Origin: Pseudoalteromonas sp. A25
Lineage (GTDB): Bacteria > Pseudomonadota > Gammaproteobacteria > Enterobacterales > Alteromonadaceae
Length of the DNA stretch: 64,000 nt
Direction: 5' to 3'
Assembly (NCBI RefSeq): GCF_009176705.1
Contig: NZ_AP021846.1
Span: 1,024,001 to 1,088,000 of the forward strand
Positions 55,279 through 64,000 of this stretch are shown in pieces. Under the pieces are notes generated by a model, which saw only the letters and a program-made list of their open reading frames with translations, did not search any database and was not told the DNA's origin. Numbering within the stretch: the stretch's first letter is position 1; the number at the start of each line of letters is the position of its first letter. The translations under genes were made by a program, and so were the position numbers.

Positions 55279-58104
55279 ATGAGCGACTACAAACATACTT
55301 TAAATCTACCGGAAACTGAGTTTCCAATGCGCGGAAATTTGGCGCAACGCGAACCAAAAATGCTTAATGCTTGGTATGAAAAAGATTTATACGGTCGAAT
55401 TCGTGACGCGAAAAAAGGTAAGAAGCCATTTATTTTGCACGATGGTCCTCCATACGCGAACGGCGATATTCACCTTGGTCACTCAGTAAACAAGATCCTA
55501 AAAGACATTATTATTAAATCTAAGACACTGTCTGATTTTGATGCGCCCTATGTGCCTGGTTGGGACTGTCATGGTTTGCCTATCGAGCTACAGGTTGAGA
55601 AAAAGGTCGGCAAGCCGGGTCATAAAGTGTCTGCTGCAGAGTTTCGAGAAAAGTGTCGTGCGTATGCCGCTAAGCAAGTAGAAGGTCAAAAAACTGATTT
55701 TAAACGCTTAGGTGTGCTTGGTGATTGGGATAAACCATACCTGACCATGAACTTTGACTTTGAAGCCAATGCGATCCGCGTGCTTGGCCGCATTATCGAA
55801 AATGGTCATTTGCATAAGGGGGCTAAGCCTGTTCACTGGTGTACTGACTGTGGTTCGGCACTTGCTGAAGCAGAAGTGGAATATCAAGATAAGCAATCAC
55901 CAGCGATTGATGTGCGTTTTGACTTTGTTGACCAGCAAGCTGTAGTAAAAGCTTTTGAACTAGCTGAAGGTCACGAAGGTACAGGTTTAGTAAGCACGGT
56001 TATCTGGACGACAACGCCTTGGACACTGCCTGCAAACCGCGCTGTAGCAGTTCATGAGCGTTTAGAGTATGCGCTTGTACAAGTAGAAGATGAAGGTAAA
56101 GAACAACGTATTATTTTAGGTTCAGAGCTTGTAAAAGATGCTATGGACCGCTTTGGCTTTAATCACTTTCATGTACTTGGTTATGTAAAAGGTCAGGCTC
56201 TTGAAAATTTAAGAGTGGCGCATCCATTTCTAGAAATGGACGTGCCAGTCATTCTGGGCGACCATGTCACCACTGATTCTGGTACTGGTATTGTTCATAC
56301 CGCACCGGGTCATGGTCCTGAAGATTTCTCGGCAGGCCTTGCTTATGGGCTTGAAGTTGCAAACCCAGTTGGAGCAAATGGGGTATTTTTGCCCGATACG
56401 CCAATTTTTGCAGGACAACACGTATTCAAAGCAAACGCGAGTATTGTTGATTTACTAGCTGAAAAAGGTGTGTTGATGCACCATCATGCGCTTCAGCATA
56501 GTTACCCTCACTGCTGGCGACATAAAACGCCGATTATTTTCCGTGCAACACCACAGTGGTTTGTCAGCATGGATCAAGCTAATTTACGCAAAGACTCGTT
56601 AGCTGAAATTGGCAAAACGCAATGGATCCCTGAGTGGGGTGAAAACCGTATTGCCAACATGGTTGAAGGCCGTCCAGATTGGTGTATTTCGCGTCAGCGT
56701 ACGTGGGGGGTGCCAATTGCATTATTTGTTGATAAAGATACCGGTGCACTTCACCCAAATACCAAAGAATTGATAGAGCAAGCTGCGAAGCTGGTTGAAC
56801 AAAAAGGTATTCAAGCATGGTATGACTTAGAGCCTGCAACTTTGCTTGGCGATGACGCCGAGCAGTATGTAAAAGTACAAGATACTTTAGATGTATGGTT
56901 TGATTCTGGTGTTACTCATGCCTGTGTAGTTGATGCACGTGAAGAGCTAACGGGACCTGCAGATCTTTACCTAGAAGGCTCTGATCAGCACCGTGGTTGG
57001 TTTATGTCTTCAATGATGACCTCTGTGGCAATTAACGGTCACGCTCCTTATCGTCAAGTATTAACCCATGGTTTTACGGTAGATGAAAACGGCCGCAAGA
57101 TGTCAAAGTCTTTAGGTAACGTGATCTCGCCGCAAAATGTAATGAATAAACTGGGTGCAGATATTTTACGTTTGTGGGTAGCGTCGACTGATTATACGGC
57201 AGAGATGACTGTATCGGATGAAATCTTTAAGCGTTCGGCAGACCGTTACCGCCGTATTCGTAACACTAGTCGTTACTTGCTAGCAAACCTAAGTGGCTTT
57301 AATCCTGCGAGTGACTTAGTTGCGATAGAAGACATGGTAGAGCTTGACCGCTGGATTGTGGCACGTGCCGCGGCATTACAAAGTGAAATTATTAATGCCT
57401 ATGACAACTATCAAATGTTAGTGGTTACGCAAAAGCTGATGAACTTCTGTACAGGTGAGCTAGGTTCATTCTACCTCGATGTTATTAAAGACCGTCAGTA
57501 TACGGCTAAGAGCGATAGCCACGCGCGTCGTTCGTGTCAGTCTGCGCTTTATCATATTGCTGAAGCGATGACACGTTGGATGGCACCTATCATGAGCTTT
57601 ACAGCGCAAGAGATCTGGGAGGTATTGCCGGGTGAGCGTGGTGAGTTCGTATTTACAGATGTGTGGTATGCAGGCCTAGAAAGCGTCAGCGAAGGCGCAT
57701 TGAGCAATGCATACTGGCAAAATCTGCTAGAAGTACGTGATGAAGTGAACCGTGTACTAGAGAGTGCACGTAAAGAAGAATTGATAGGCGCAACACTGCA
57801 AGCTGAAGTAACACTATACACTGGCGGCGAGTTGGCTGAGTCACTACAGAAAATCGGTGACGAACTGCGCTTTGTACTACTTACATCAAAAGCGGTTGTT
57901 GAAGTTGTAAACGCGAGGCCTGAAGGTGCGATTGCAACAGAAATTGACGGTTTATTCATTGCCATTAAAGCAACTCAAGCTGCGAAGTGTGAGCGCTGTT
58001 GGCACTATTGTGATGATGTAGGTCAGCATGAAGAGCATGACGACCTGTGCGGACGTTGTGTGAGCAACGTTGAAGGTGATGGTGAAAAGCGTCAGTTTGC
58101 ATAG
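55279..58104 (+). CDS. ileS: Isoleucyl-tRNA synthetase
   Basis: The 941-residue class I synthetase has the HIGH-type motif in [11 protein letters not shown], the KMSKS loop in [10 protein letters not shown], a CP1 editing domain ([26 protein letters not shown]), and a C-terminal zinc-binding region ([13 protein letters not shown]). It charges tRNA-Ile and edits valine. Size is near E. coli IleS (938). It is followed 9 bp later by lspA, the classical order. Confidence 0.96.
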   Translation: MSDYKHTLNLPETEFPMRGNLAQREPKMLNAWYEKDLYGRIRDAKKGKKPFILHDGPPYANGDIHLGHSVNKILKDIIIKSKTLSDFDAPYVPGWDCHGLPIELQVEKKVGKPGHKVSAAEFREKCRAYAAKQVEGQKTDFKRLGVLGDWDKPYLTMNFDFEANAIRVLGRIIENGHLHKGAKPVHWCTDCGSALAEAEVEYQDKQSPAIDVRFDFVDQQAVVKAFELAEGHEGTGLVSTVIWTTTPWTLPANRAVAVHERLEYALVQVEDEGKEQRIILGSELVKDAMDRFGFNHFHVLGYVKGQALENLRVAHPFLEMDVPVILGDHVTTDSGTGIVHTAPGHGPEDFSAGLAYGLEVANPVGANGVFLPDTPIFAGQHVFKANASIVDLLAEKGVLMHHHALQHSYPHCWRHKTPIIFRATPQWFVSMDQANLRKDSLAEIGKTQWIPEWGENRIANMVEGRPDWCISRQRTWGVPIALFVDKDTGALHPNTKELIEQAAKLVEQKGIQAWYDLEPATLLGDDAEQYVKVQDTLDVWFDSGVTHACVVDAREELTGPADLYLEGSDQHRGWFMSSMMTSVAINGHAPYRQVLTHGFTVDENGRKMSKSLGNVISPQNVMNKLGADILRLWVASTDYTAEMTVSDEIFKRSADRYRRIRNTSRYLLANLSGFNPASDLVAIEDMVELDRWIVARAAALQSEIINAYDNYQMLVVTQKLMNFCTGELGSFYLDVIKDRQYTAKSDSHARRSCQSALYHIAEAMTRWMAPIMSFTAQEIWEVLPGERGEFVFTDVWYAGLESVSEGALSNAYWQNLLEVRDEVNRVLESARKEELIGATLQAEVTLYTGGELAESLQKIGDELRFVLLTSKAVVEVVNARPEGAIATEIDGLFIAIKATQAAKCERCWHYCDDVGQHEEHDDLCGRCVSNVEGDGEKRQFA

Positions 58105-58113
58105 GAGCAATAC

Positions 58114-58614
58114 GTGACTAATACAACTCAAAAAAGTGGTTTAGTCTGGTTATGGTTAAGTCTACTGCTGTTTGCAGTAGACTACGTAACTAAAGCCGTT
58201 GTAGTTGCTAATATGGAGCTTTATGAGTCAATAGAGTTATTACCATTTTTCAACTTTACGTACATGCATAACTATGGTGCAGCTTTCAGCTTTTTAAGTG
58301 AAGCAGGAGGCTGGCAACGTTGGTTTTTAAGTGTGGTAGCAATTGCCATTAGTGCACTATTGTTATTTTGGTTAAAAAAATTACCAGCACGTAGCTGGGT
58401 ATTATGCTGTGCTTATTCTATGGTCTTAGCTGGCGCGTTGGGTAACTTGATAGACAGGCTTATCCACGGGTACGTTATCGATTTTTTGCACTTTTATTAT
58501 CAAAATTGGCATTACCCCGCATTTAACGTTGCAGATATGGCCATAGTTGGTGGCGCTGGTTTATTAATTTTTGATGCATTCAAAGGCGATAAAGCGCAGG
58601 AGAAACAAGCATGA
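58114..58614 (+). CDS. lspA: Lipoprotein signal peptidase
   Basis: The 166-residue four-helix membrane aspartyl peptidase starts at GTG 58114. Catalytic Asp residues are in GNLIDRLIHGYVIDF and FNVADMAIVGG. The N-terminal DYVTKAVV segment is also conserved. It cleaves the signal peptide of diacylated prolipoproteins. Its stop overlaps fkpB by 4 bp. Confidence 0.94.
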   Translation: MTNTTQKSGLVWLWLSLLLFAVDYVTKAVVVANMELYESIELLPFFNFTYMHNYGAAFSFLSEAGGWQRWFLSVVAIAISALLLFWLKKLPARSWVLCCAYSMVLAGALGNLIDRLIHGYVIDFLHFYYQNWHYPAFNVADMAIVGGAGLLIFDAFKGDKAQEKQA

Positions 58615-59051
58615 GTGAGCAAGTGATTGGTCCACAATCTGAAGTCGTGTTTCACTTTTCTATTAAATTGGAAGATGGCTCTGCTGCAGATTCAACCAAG
58701 GTTCATAACAAGCCGGCAAAATTGTTTATGGGTGATGGCAGTCTAACGGAAAACTTTGAAAAGTGTCTGTTGGGTCTAAAAGCCGGGCAACAAAAGTCGT
58801 TTGATTTGCAGCCAGAAGATGCGTTTGGTCAGCCAAATCCTGACAACATTTATTATGTTGACCGAAGTAAATTCGGTTCCGATGCACCTGCAAAAGTAGG
58901 CAGTATCATCGCGTTTACACAACCAGATGGCACTGAACTGCCGGGACTGATCAGAGAGGTGGCTGGCGACTCGGTGACTGTCGATTTTAACCACCCTTTA
59001 GCTGGTCAGCCAGTGACCTTTGAAGTTGAAATTCTAGAGGTTAAGAACTAA
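58611..59051 (+). CDS. fkpB: FKBP-type peptidyl-prolyl isomerase
   Basis: The 146-residue SlyD/FkpB-like protein has the FKBP core ([36 protein letters not shown]), an inserted-in-flap domain and [18 protein letters not shown]. It lies between lspA and ispH in the same order as in E. coli. It isomerises X-Pro bonds and acts as a chaperone. Stop overlaps the ispH start by one base (TAATG). Confidence 0.93.
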   Translation: MSEQVIGPQSEVVFHFSIKLEDGSAADSTKVHNKPAKLFMGDGSLTENFEKCLLGLKAGQQKSFDLQPEDAFGQPNPDNIYYVDRSKFGSDAPAKVGSIIAFTQPDGTELPGLIREVAGDSVTVDFNHPLAGQPVTFEVEILEVKN

Positions 59052-59980
59052 TGGATATTTTGCTAGCAAACCCAAGAGGTTTTTGCGCTGGTGTTGACCG
59101 TGCGATTAGCATTGTTGAACGAGCCTTAGATATTTTTGAAAAGCCTATTTATGTTCGCCATGAGGTTGTTCATAACAAATATGTGGTGGATGGTTTGCGC
59201 AAACGTGGTGCTGTGTTTGTTGAAGAGTTGCATCAAGTGCCTGACGATAGCATCGTTATTTTTAGCGCACATGGTGTATCTCAACAAGTGCGTCAAGAAG
59301 CTAAGCGTCGCGAGCTCAAAGTATTCGATGCGACCTGCCCACTGGTCACCAAAGTACACATGGAAGTAACACGTGCGAGTCGCAAGGGAACAGAATGTGT
59401 GCTGATTGGACATCATGGCCACCCAGAAGTAGAAGGCACCATGGGGCAATACGATAATCCTAATGGTGGTATCTACTTAGTTGAAACCCCTGATGATGTC
59501 GCTAATTTGCAGGTTAAGGATGCAGAGAATCTGTTCTACTGTAGCCAAACCACATTATCGGTTGATGATACTGCAGATGTCATCGACGCGTTGCGTGCTA
59601 AATTTCCCCATATTCATGGCCCTCGTAAAGATGATATTTGCTACGCCACACAGAATCGACAAGATGCGGTGAGAGATTTAGCTGATAAAGTTGATGTGTT
59701 GCTTGTTGTTGGTGCCAAGAATAGCTCAAACTCAAATCGCTTGAGGGAGCTTGCGGATAAAATGGGAACCCAAGCTTATCTAATCGATGATGCTCAAAGT
59801 GTTGATGCGCAGTGGTTTAGCGACGTTAAGTCGGTTGGTGTTACGGCTGGCGCATCTGCACCTGAGGTTTTGGTGCAGCAAGTGATCGCGAAGCTCAAAG
59901 AATTAGGTGGCCAAACAGTCACAGAAAACCCCGGAGAAGAAGAGAATGTCGTCTTCGCGGTACCTGTTGAGCTAAGATAA
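59051..59980 (+). CDS. ispH: 4-hydroxy-3-methylbut-2-enyl diphosphate reductase
   Basis: The 309-residue [4Fe-4S] enzyme of the MEP isoprenoid pathway. Three cluster Cys are seen in [22 protein letters not shown] and [31 protein letters not shown] and [14 protein letters not shown] are typical. Length matches E. coli (316). It converts HMBPP to IPP and DMAPP. Followed after 18 bp by the LytS-like kinase gene. Confidence 0.95.
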   Translation: MDILLANPRGFCAGVDRAISIVERALDIFEKPIYVRHEVVHNKYVVDGLRKRGAVFVEELHQVPDDSIVIFSAHGVSQQVRQEAKRRELKVFDATCPLVTKVHMEVTRASRKGTECVLIGHHGHPEVEGTMGQYDNPNGGIYLVETPDDVANLQVKDAENLFYCSQTTLSVDDTADVIDALRAKFPHIHGPRKDDICYATQNRQDAVRDLADKVDVLLVVGAKNSSNSNRLRELADKMGTQAYLIDDAQSVDAQWFSDVKSVGVTAGASAPEVLVQQVIAKLKELGGQTVTENPGEEENVVFAVPVELR

Positions 59981-59998
59981 TGTTACTGGCAGCATAAT

Positions 59999-61024
59999 AT
60001 GTTTAAGTCAGGTGACTTAACCTCTCAGTTGCTGCCAACCATTGTTACTTCAAGAGGTGTACTTGCTATGCTAGTCACCTCACAAATCCTTTCTTTTGTA
60101 CTAGCATTTGCGCCAATGAGTTATGAAGATGTTTGGGTTCGCCTAGGCATGTTTAGTTTGTTTATTCACATTGTGAGCACTGCAGGGTTCAGCATTCTCT
60201 ACTTTCTGCAATCATTCTTAAGCCGCTTTAGTTTGCATAAGCAAGCCGCTTTAATTGTCTTTATCTTTGAAACGATTACTTGCCTACTAAGCCTAACGGT
60301 CATTGTGCTATTCCCTGAGCAGACATCACCAGCGCAGTGGTCTTTTTTATTGAAAAATATGGCAATTTGCTTATTCGTATCATTATTGTTTATCCACACA
60401 ATGACGATTTTTTTGGACAAGCTACAAGCCGCAGAAGTGCTTGCAAAAGTCGAGTTAGATGCTCTGAGTGCCAGAATTAGGCCCCATTTTTTGTACAATA
60501 GCCTAAATACGGTGGCTGAGCTTACTCAAATAGATGCGGATGCGGCAGAGCACGCAATCATCACGCTTGCTCGGCTGTGTAAAGCGACTATGCATGTACA
60601 GCAGCTTAACGCTTTAGTTGCTGAGCTTCAATTAGCTAAACAGTATTTAGAACTTGAACGATGGAGGTTCGCTGAGCGTTTGGTGGTTGATTGGCAAGTA
60701 CCCGAAGACATTGCTGATATCAAAATACCCGTTTTAACCATTCAGCCTCTATTAGAAAATGCGATAATACATGGTGTTGAAGGCGTGTCAGGTATAAGCT
60801 ATATAACCGTTAAGCTCACGCAAAATGAGCGGTTTGCTGTACTTGAAATTAGTAATAGCTATCTAGCCTCTCACGTAAGTAGTCGCCAAGGTCAAGGTGT
60901 TGCACAAGCGAATATTCGGGCTCGATTATCGCGATATTTTGGCGATAGAGCAACGTTACGCACTCAGATCATTAATGGGCAATACATTGCTCGTTTAGAA
61001 TTACCAAGAGGAGAGCTGCTATGA
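59999..61024 (+). CDS. LytS-type sensor histidine kinase (AlgZ/FimS-like)
   Basis: The 341-residue protein has four N-terminal TM helices (about 20-140) and a cytoplasmic kinase. The kinase has the His-kinase family 2 motif ARIRPHFLYNSLNTVAEL with phospho-acceptor-type His, then an HATPase with PLLENAIIHGVEG and QGVAQANIRARL. This is the LytS/YehU/AlgZ class, which lacks a normal HisKA. Its ATGA overlap with the LytTR gene shows a coupled pair. In Pseudomonas aeruginosa, FimS(AlgZ)/AlgR controls the same minor-pilin operon, which here follows directly. Functional equivalence is an inference. Confidence 0.85.
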   Translation: MFKSGDLTSQLLPTIVTSRGVLAMLVTSQILSFVLAFAPMSYEDVWVRLGMFSLFIHIVSTAGFSILYFLQSFLSRFSLHKQAALIVFIFETITCLLSLTVIVLFPEQTSPAQWSFLLKNMAICLFVSLLFIHTMTIFLDKLQAAEVLAKVELDALSARIRPHFLYNSLNTVAELTQIDADAAEHAIITLARLCKATMHVQQLNALVAELQLAKQYLELERWRFAERLVVDWQVPEDIADIKIPVLTIQPLLENAIIHGVEGVSGISYITVKLTQNERFAVLEISNSYLASHVSSRQGQGVAQANIRARLSRYFGDRATLRTQIINGQYIARLELPRGELL

Positions 61025-61686
61025 AGTACATAGTTGTTGATGATGAACCTCTTGCTCGTCAGCGAATTAAGCGCTTGCTATGTTCACGACCAAGCTTTGA
61101 GTGTGTAGCAGATACAGGCAAACCCGACGATGTCATTGCGTTAATACAGCAACACTGTCCGCAATTGATATTTTTAGATATCAGCATGCCGGGCATAAAT
61201 GGTTTAGAGTTAGCAAAGCAGATCAATGCCTTGCCAGCGAAGCCCAAAGTTGTATTTATCAGCGCATATCCTCAATATGCGTTGGATGCGTTTGGCGTAT
61301 TTGCGAGCGGTTACTTGGTTAAGCCAATTAGTCAAAACGAATTATACCAGATAGTACAACACTTATTTCCCGCAAAAATCCAATATACTCTGGGCAATCA
61401 AACTCGCTGGGTTGAGGTGAGTGATATACTCGTTGCTAGGGCTGAGGATAAATACACACAGCTTTACTTCCATACGGGGCAAGCCATTGTCGAAACCAGT
61501 CTCAAGCAATTATCTGAGTGCTACCCAGAGCATTTTGTGCAAGTACACCGAAATACTTTGGTAAAACGGAGTGCGATGACAGCCTTAGTGCAAAATGAAG
61601 GGGGTTACTTTGTTTCAGTTGAAGGTTATCCAGAGCTAATTACCGTCAGTCGCCGTGCTGCTCAGGCATTAAAATCTACCCAATAA
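61021..61686 (+). CDS. LytTR response regulator (AlgR-like)
   Basis: The 221-residue product has a receiver (YIVVDDEPLARQR; phospho-Asp in LIFLDISMPG; Lys in LVKPI) and a C-terminal LytTR DNA-binding domain (ILVARAEDKYTQLYF; HFVQVHRNTLVKRSA; ITVSRRAAQAL). AlgR of P. aeruginosa has the same order and a similar HRNALV core. It lies 107 bp before pilV. A palindromic candidate target sits in that gap. Confidence 0.9.
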   Translation: MKYIVVDDEPLARQRIKRLLCSRPSFECVADTGKPDDVIALIQQHCPQLIFLDISMPGINGLELAKQINALPAKPKVVFISAYPQYALDAFGVFASGYLVKPISQNELYQIVQHLFPAKIQYTLGNQTRWVEVSDILVARAEDKYTQLYFHTGQAIVETSLKQLSECYPEHFVQVHRNTLVKRSAMTALVQNEGGYFVSVEGYPELITVSRRAAQALKSTQ

Positions 61687-61700
61687 CCGCTTATCGGTAA

Positions 61701-61723
61701 TATTTACCACTCATGGGTAAATA
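61701..61723. promoter_or_regulatory. Palindromic site in front of the minor-pilin operon
   Basis: TATTTACC (61701-61708), seven bases, GGTAAATA (61716-61723), with a further related copy (CGGTAATA) at 61695-61702. It lies upstream of a likely -10, TATACT (61760-61765), whose -35 position (TATGTC, 61737-61742) is poor, as expected for an activated promoter. Confidence 0.45.
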
Positions 61724-61793
61724 GGCTTGTTTATTTTATGTCATTTTGTACGCTAACTTTATACTCCTTTATCTGATGAAGGCTAACTAAGAT

Positions 61794-62351
61794 ATGCCTA
61801 TAACAGCGGCTAAAACCAAAGGCTTTACTTTAATTGAAGTATTAATCGCATTTATGGTACTTAGTTTTGGGTTGCTTGGTGCTGTGGCACTGCAAGCAAA
61901 GGCAAAGCAGGCAAGTTTTGATGCCATGCAGCGTGCTGCAGCAATTGCGTTGGCCAACGATATAATGCAGCGCCTAAGAGTAAATGATACTCAAGCAATT
62001 ACAGCTCATTACAAAGTGGTTTTTAATAGCCAAACAGCATTAAATCCTGTTACGCGTTGCTTTAGCGGGCAATGTAATGCAGCAGCAATTGCTGCAACGG
62101 ATATTGAGCATTGGCGCCAGGCGATACGAGCCAGAGAAAATACAGGGTCGTTAGATAATACAACGGTCTGTATTACCCCAACGGCCGTAGGTGGTACGCG
62201 TAACCGAGGTTTTAATGTAGAAGTCGTGGTAGCTTGGCAAGGTAGGCAGGCTATGAAAGCCAGCGCTGACAATCAATCAATAAACTGTGGTGTGAAAAAC
62301 GATAAGCGTCGTTTGGTGGTGCTAAACAGTTATATCCTGTTGAGGGCTTAA
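61794..62351 (+). CDS. pilV: Type IV pilus minor pilin PilV
   Basis: The 185-residue protein has a type IV prepilin leader (MPITAAKTKG), cleaved before FTLIEVLIAFMVLSFG, and a globular C-terminal domain with Cys residues. It fits PilV (type IV pilus modification protein) by length and by its position before pilW and pilX. Minor pilins prime pilus assembly with PilY1. A separate fimT/fimU-type pilin gene, common before pilV in Pseudomonas, is not present here between the LytTR gene and pilV. Confidence 0.9.
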   Translation: MPITAAKTKGFTLIEVLIAFMVLSFGLLGAVALQAKAKQASFDAMQRAAAIALANDIMQRLRVNDTQAITAHYKVVFNSQTALNPVTRCFSGQCNAAAIAATDIEHWRQAIRARENTGSLDNTTVCITPTAVGGTRNRGFNVEVVVAWQGRQAMKASADNQSINCGVKNDKRRLVVLNSYILLRA

Positions 62352-62354
62352 CAG

Positions 62355-63350
62355 ATGTTTAGTAAGGGTTTTTCTATAGTTGAGTTGCTCATTGCTTTGT
62401 TTATTGGAGTATTGATATTAGGCGGAGTTGGGGCAACTTATGTCAGTATGAAAGTGACGACTCGCGATACAATGGTGATAGGCGAGATGCAAGAAACGGG
62501 ACGGCTAGCGTTAGATATATTGAAGCGAGATATAGAGCAGGTGGGCTTTTGGGGGACTTTTTACGAGCAAGGTTTTAGTGAAACGAATGTCACGATGGCG
62601 GATGGTATTGCAAATCCTCAAGGAGACTGTTTTGGTGGTATTAACAATGGCAGTTTCCCAAGTATTGACCCGACCAACTTTCGTTCTGTTTTTGCAACAA
62701 CCGCAACTAGCAATAATGCGCTCAACTGTATCTCAAATGTAAAGAAGAACACTGATATTTTGCAGCTTAAGTTTCTGGAAGGTAGGCGACTAGCTAGGAG
62801 CGACGATATGGCTAGAAATCGATACTATTTTATTGCAGATCAAGAACAGGCAATTTTCACATCTGGCGTGCAACAAACTGCTCTGCCGACAGTTAACTCT
62901 ACACTTTGGCCATACAGCCACCATGTTTACTATGTGACAGAGCAAGATATCACTCTGAGAGATCAAAAACTTAAAGTACCAGTGTTATCCCGAAAGCGCT
63001 TAAACGTAGGTGGTGGAATGCGTGCCGAAGTGGTGATGGAAGGTGTAGAGGATATTCGTTTTGTGTTCGGTTTAGATACGGATGCGGATTATCGAGTCGA
63101 TAGTTATCGTAGTACACAGGATATGACTGCATCAGATTGGGAACGATTGAATGGCATTTTGACCGTGCAAATTTTTGTTTTAGTGCGCGCCTTGGAACCC
63201 GATGCTGATTTAGAGCTGAAAAACCGCAACTACACATTAGGCTCTGATCCTGACAAGAGAGTACATACTGTAAGTGATAATTTTCGTCGTACGGTATTCT
63301 CTACCACCGTAAGATTAAACAATATGGGAACGATTGCATGGCGTTTATGA
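62355..63350 (+). CDS. pilW: Type IV pilus minor pilin PilW
   Basis: The 331-residue prepilin has a short leader (MFSKG) and FSIVELLIALFIGVLILG, then a long globular domain with three Cys. Length, Glu at +5 and gene order identify PilW. It begins 3 bp after pilV and overlaps pilX. Confidence 0.9.
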   Translation: MFSKGFSIVELLIALFIGVLILGGVGATYVSMKVTTRDTMVIGEMQETGRLALDILKRDIEQVGFWGTFYEQGFSETNVTMADGIANPQGDCFGGINNGSFPSIDPTNFRSVFATTATSNNALNCISNVKKNTDILQLKFLEGRRLARSDDMARNRYYFIADQEQAIFTSGVQQTALPTVNSTLWPYSHHVYYVTEQDITLRDQKLKVPVLSRKRLNVGGGMRAEVVMEGVEDIRFVFGLDTDADYRVDSYRSTQDMTASDWERLNGILTVQIFVLVRALEPDADLELKNRNYTLGSDPDKRVHTVSDNFRRTVFSTTVRLNNMGTIAWRL

Positions 63351-63808
63351 AGAACCAGCAAGGCATTGTGTTGATCAGTGCCATGATCATGATTGTGGCT
63401 GTGAGCGCGATTGCGGTCACTTTAATGAGCACTAGCAGTTTAGACTTAAAAATCACCAATGCGTCTCAAGAGCGCGAAGAAGCAGATAGTTTATTGATGG
63501 GAGAAGTGCAAAGAGCTATTGCTTCGCAAACTGCCTTAGGGGCTGAAAGTTTATTTACTCGAAATAAAGCCCAACTAGCCGTGGGAAACAGCTTTGACGG
63601 CTCAAATGGCGCGGTGAATACAGTGACAAGTCTAAATAATGGGCCACTAGAATTAAATTGTCCTAGATCGTTTTCTTATACATCGGGAGTGATTTGTAAC
63701 ATGACCCAGTTGGAAACAACAATTACTTATGGCAGCAAAGCGAAACATACCCTCACGGTTGTAACCGGAATAGGTCAGGAAATGATTAGCTTAGAAGAGG
63801 GGCGATAA
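63338..63808 (+). CDS. pilX: Type IV pilus minor pilin PilX
   Basis: The 156-residue protein has a prepilin leader (MAFMKNQQG, or from the second ATG at 63347) before IVLISAMIMIVAVSAIAVTL. The +5 position is Ser rather than Glu, as in many PilX proteins. It overlaps the pilW stop by 13 bp or, from 63347, by 4 bp. Confidence 0.87.
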   Translation: MAFMKNQQGIVLISAMIMIVAVSAIAVTLMSTSSLDLKITNASQEREEADSLLMGEVQRAIASQTALGAESLFTRNKAQLAVGNSFDGSNGAVNTVTSLNNGPLELNCPRSFSYTSGVICNMTQLETTITYGSKAKHTLTVVTGIGQEMISLEEGR

Positions 63809-63813
63809 ACACA

Positions 63814-64000
63814 ATGAGAAAATTACTTGCTTGTTTTTTGCTTCTCATTGCTAAAACAGCCTTGGCTGACGATATAGAGCTCTATTTAAAACGTAACGTT
63901 AATGTTCAGCAAACCCCCAAAGTGATGGTCATTTTTGATACATCGGGCAGTATGGCATTTTCAAGTATTGATGGTAACTCATGTGGTTACGATTATGCGC
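63814..64000 (+). CDS. pilY1: PilY1-like pilus tip protein (partial, N-terminus only)
   Basis: The first 62 residues are visible: signal peptide (to KTALA), then DDIELYLKRNVNV and a von Willebrand A metal site VMVIFDTSGSMAFSS. This is the normal start of PilY1, the large calcium-binding tip adhesin. The rest lies past the window edge. It begins 5 bp after the pilX stop. Confidence 0.85.
   Translation, partial: MRKLLACFLLLIAKTALADDIELYLKRNVNVQQTPKVMVIFDTSGSMAFSSIDGNSCGYDYA

Overview
The window reads as chromosome of a marine gammaproteobacterium of the Alteromonadales, most likely Pseudoalteromonas or a close relative. The basis is overall gene style: several large TonB-dependent receptors, many two-component proteins, moderate-to-low GC, a DinG/PolB pair, a RimK-like RLAN ATP-grasp gene, and the block murJ-ribF-ileS-lspA-fkpB-ispH followed by minor-pilin genes. 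The genus is an inference from recognition and was not searched. No rRNA, tRNA, CRISPR array, prophage or complete insertion sequence was seen. Coding density is high.

Layout. 1-3632 (minus): RND efflux pump and its periplasmic adaptor, the adaptor cut by the window edge. 3877-4665: a secreted NPP1/NLP-type protein. 4737-9563 (minus): a tightly packed operon dinG > TauE/SafE transporter > priC > histone-deacetylase-like gene > ComFB-like gene > rsmS. polB diverges from it at 9634. 12180-15676: a TonB receptor with its own promoter, convergent with a small outer-membrane barrel. 15959-17804: an EamA transporter behind a long leader with a possible leader peptide and competing hairpins, then a sirtuin-like gene. 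18748-22408: two overlapping sensor-kinase/receiver genes. 22482-25581: a GNAT, an RLAN/ATP-grasp ligase and a GNAT-C39 peptidase fusion, a possible peptide-modifying module. 26101-30862: SDR, di-heme peroxidase, and a sensor kinase/response regulator pair whose kinase carries a very Arg-rich periplasmic stretch. 30901-35625: LysR regulator diverging from GST, Asp/Glu racemase and a TonB receptor. 35653-40961: phosphatase-diacylglycerol-kinase fusion, chemotaxis receptor, Fe-type alcohol dehydrogenase. 41074-41235: a MITE-like element. 41394-48615 (minus): csdA, grxA, ppiC, TonB receptor, thioredoxin-like protein and an OlsF-like double acyltransferase. 48778-52296: hydroxyacid dehydrogenase, a tiny secreted or membrane peptide, smrA, two small membrane proteins, a CheY-like protein and rpsT. 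52682-64000 (plus): murJ, ribF, ileS, lspA, fkpB, ispH, a LytS/LytTR two-component pair, then pilV, pilW, pilX and the start of pilY1.

How genes work together. The right end repeats the lspA-fkpB-ispH-minor-pilin order known from Pseudomonas, with a kinase/regulator pair of the FimS(AlgZ)/AlgR type inserted directly in front of the pilins it probably controls; a palindromic site and a promoter with a weak -35 lie between them. The dinG-polB-priC group points to replication restart and repair. The places most worth following up are the EamA leader (15959-16187), the RLAN/GNAT-C39 module (22482-25581), the peroxidase plus Arg-rich kinase unit (27106-30862), the NLP protein and the LytTR-pilin junction. 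All functional statements rest on motifs read by eye; no database search was run.
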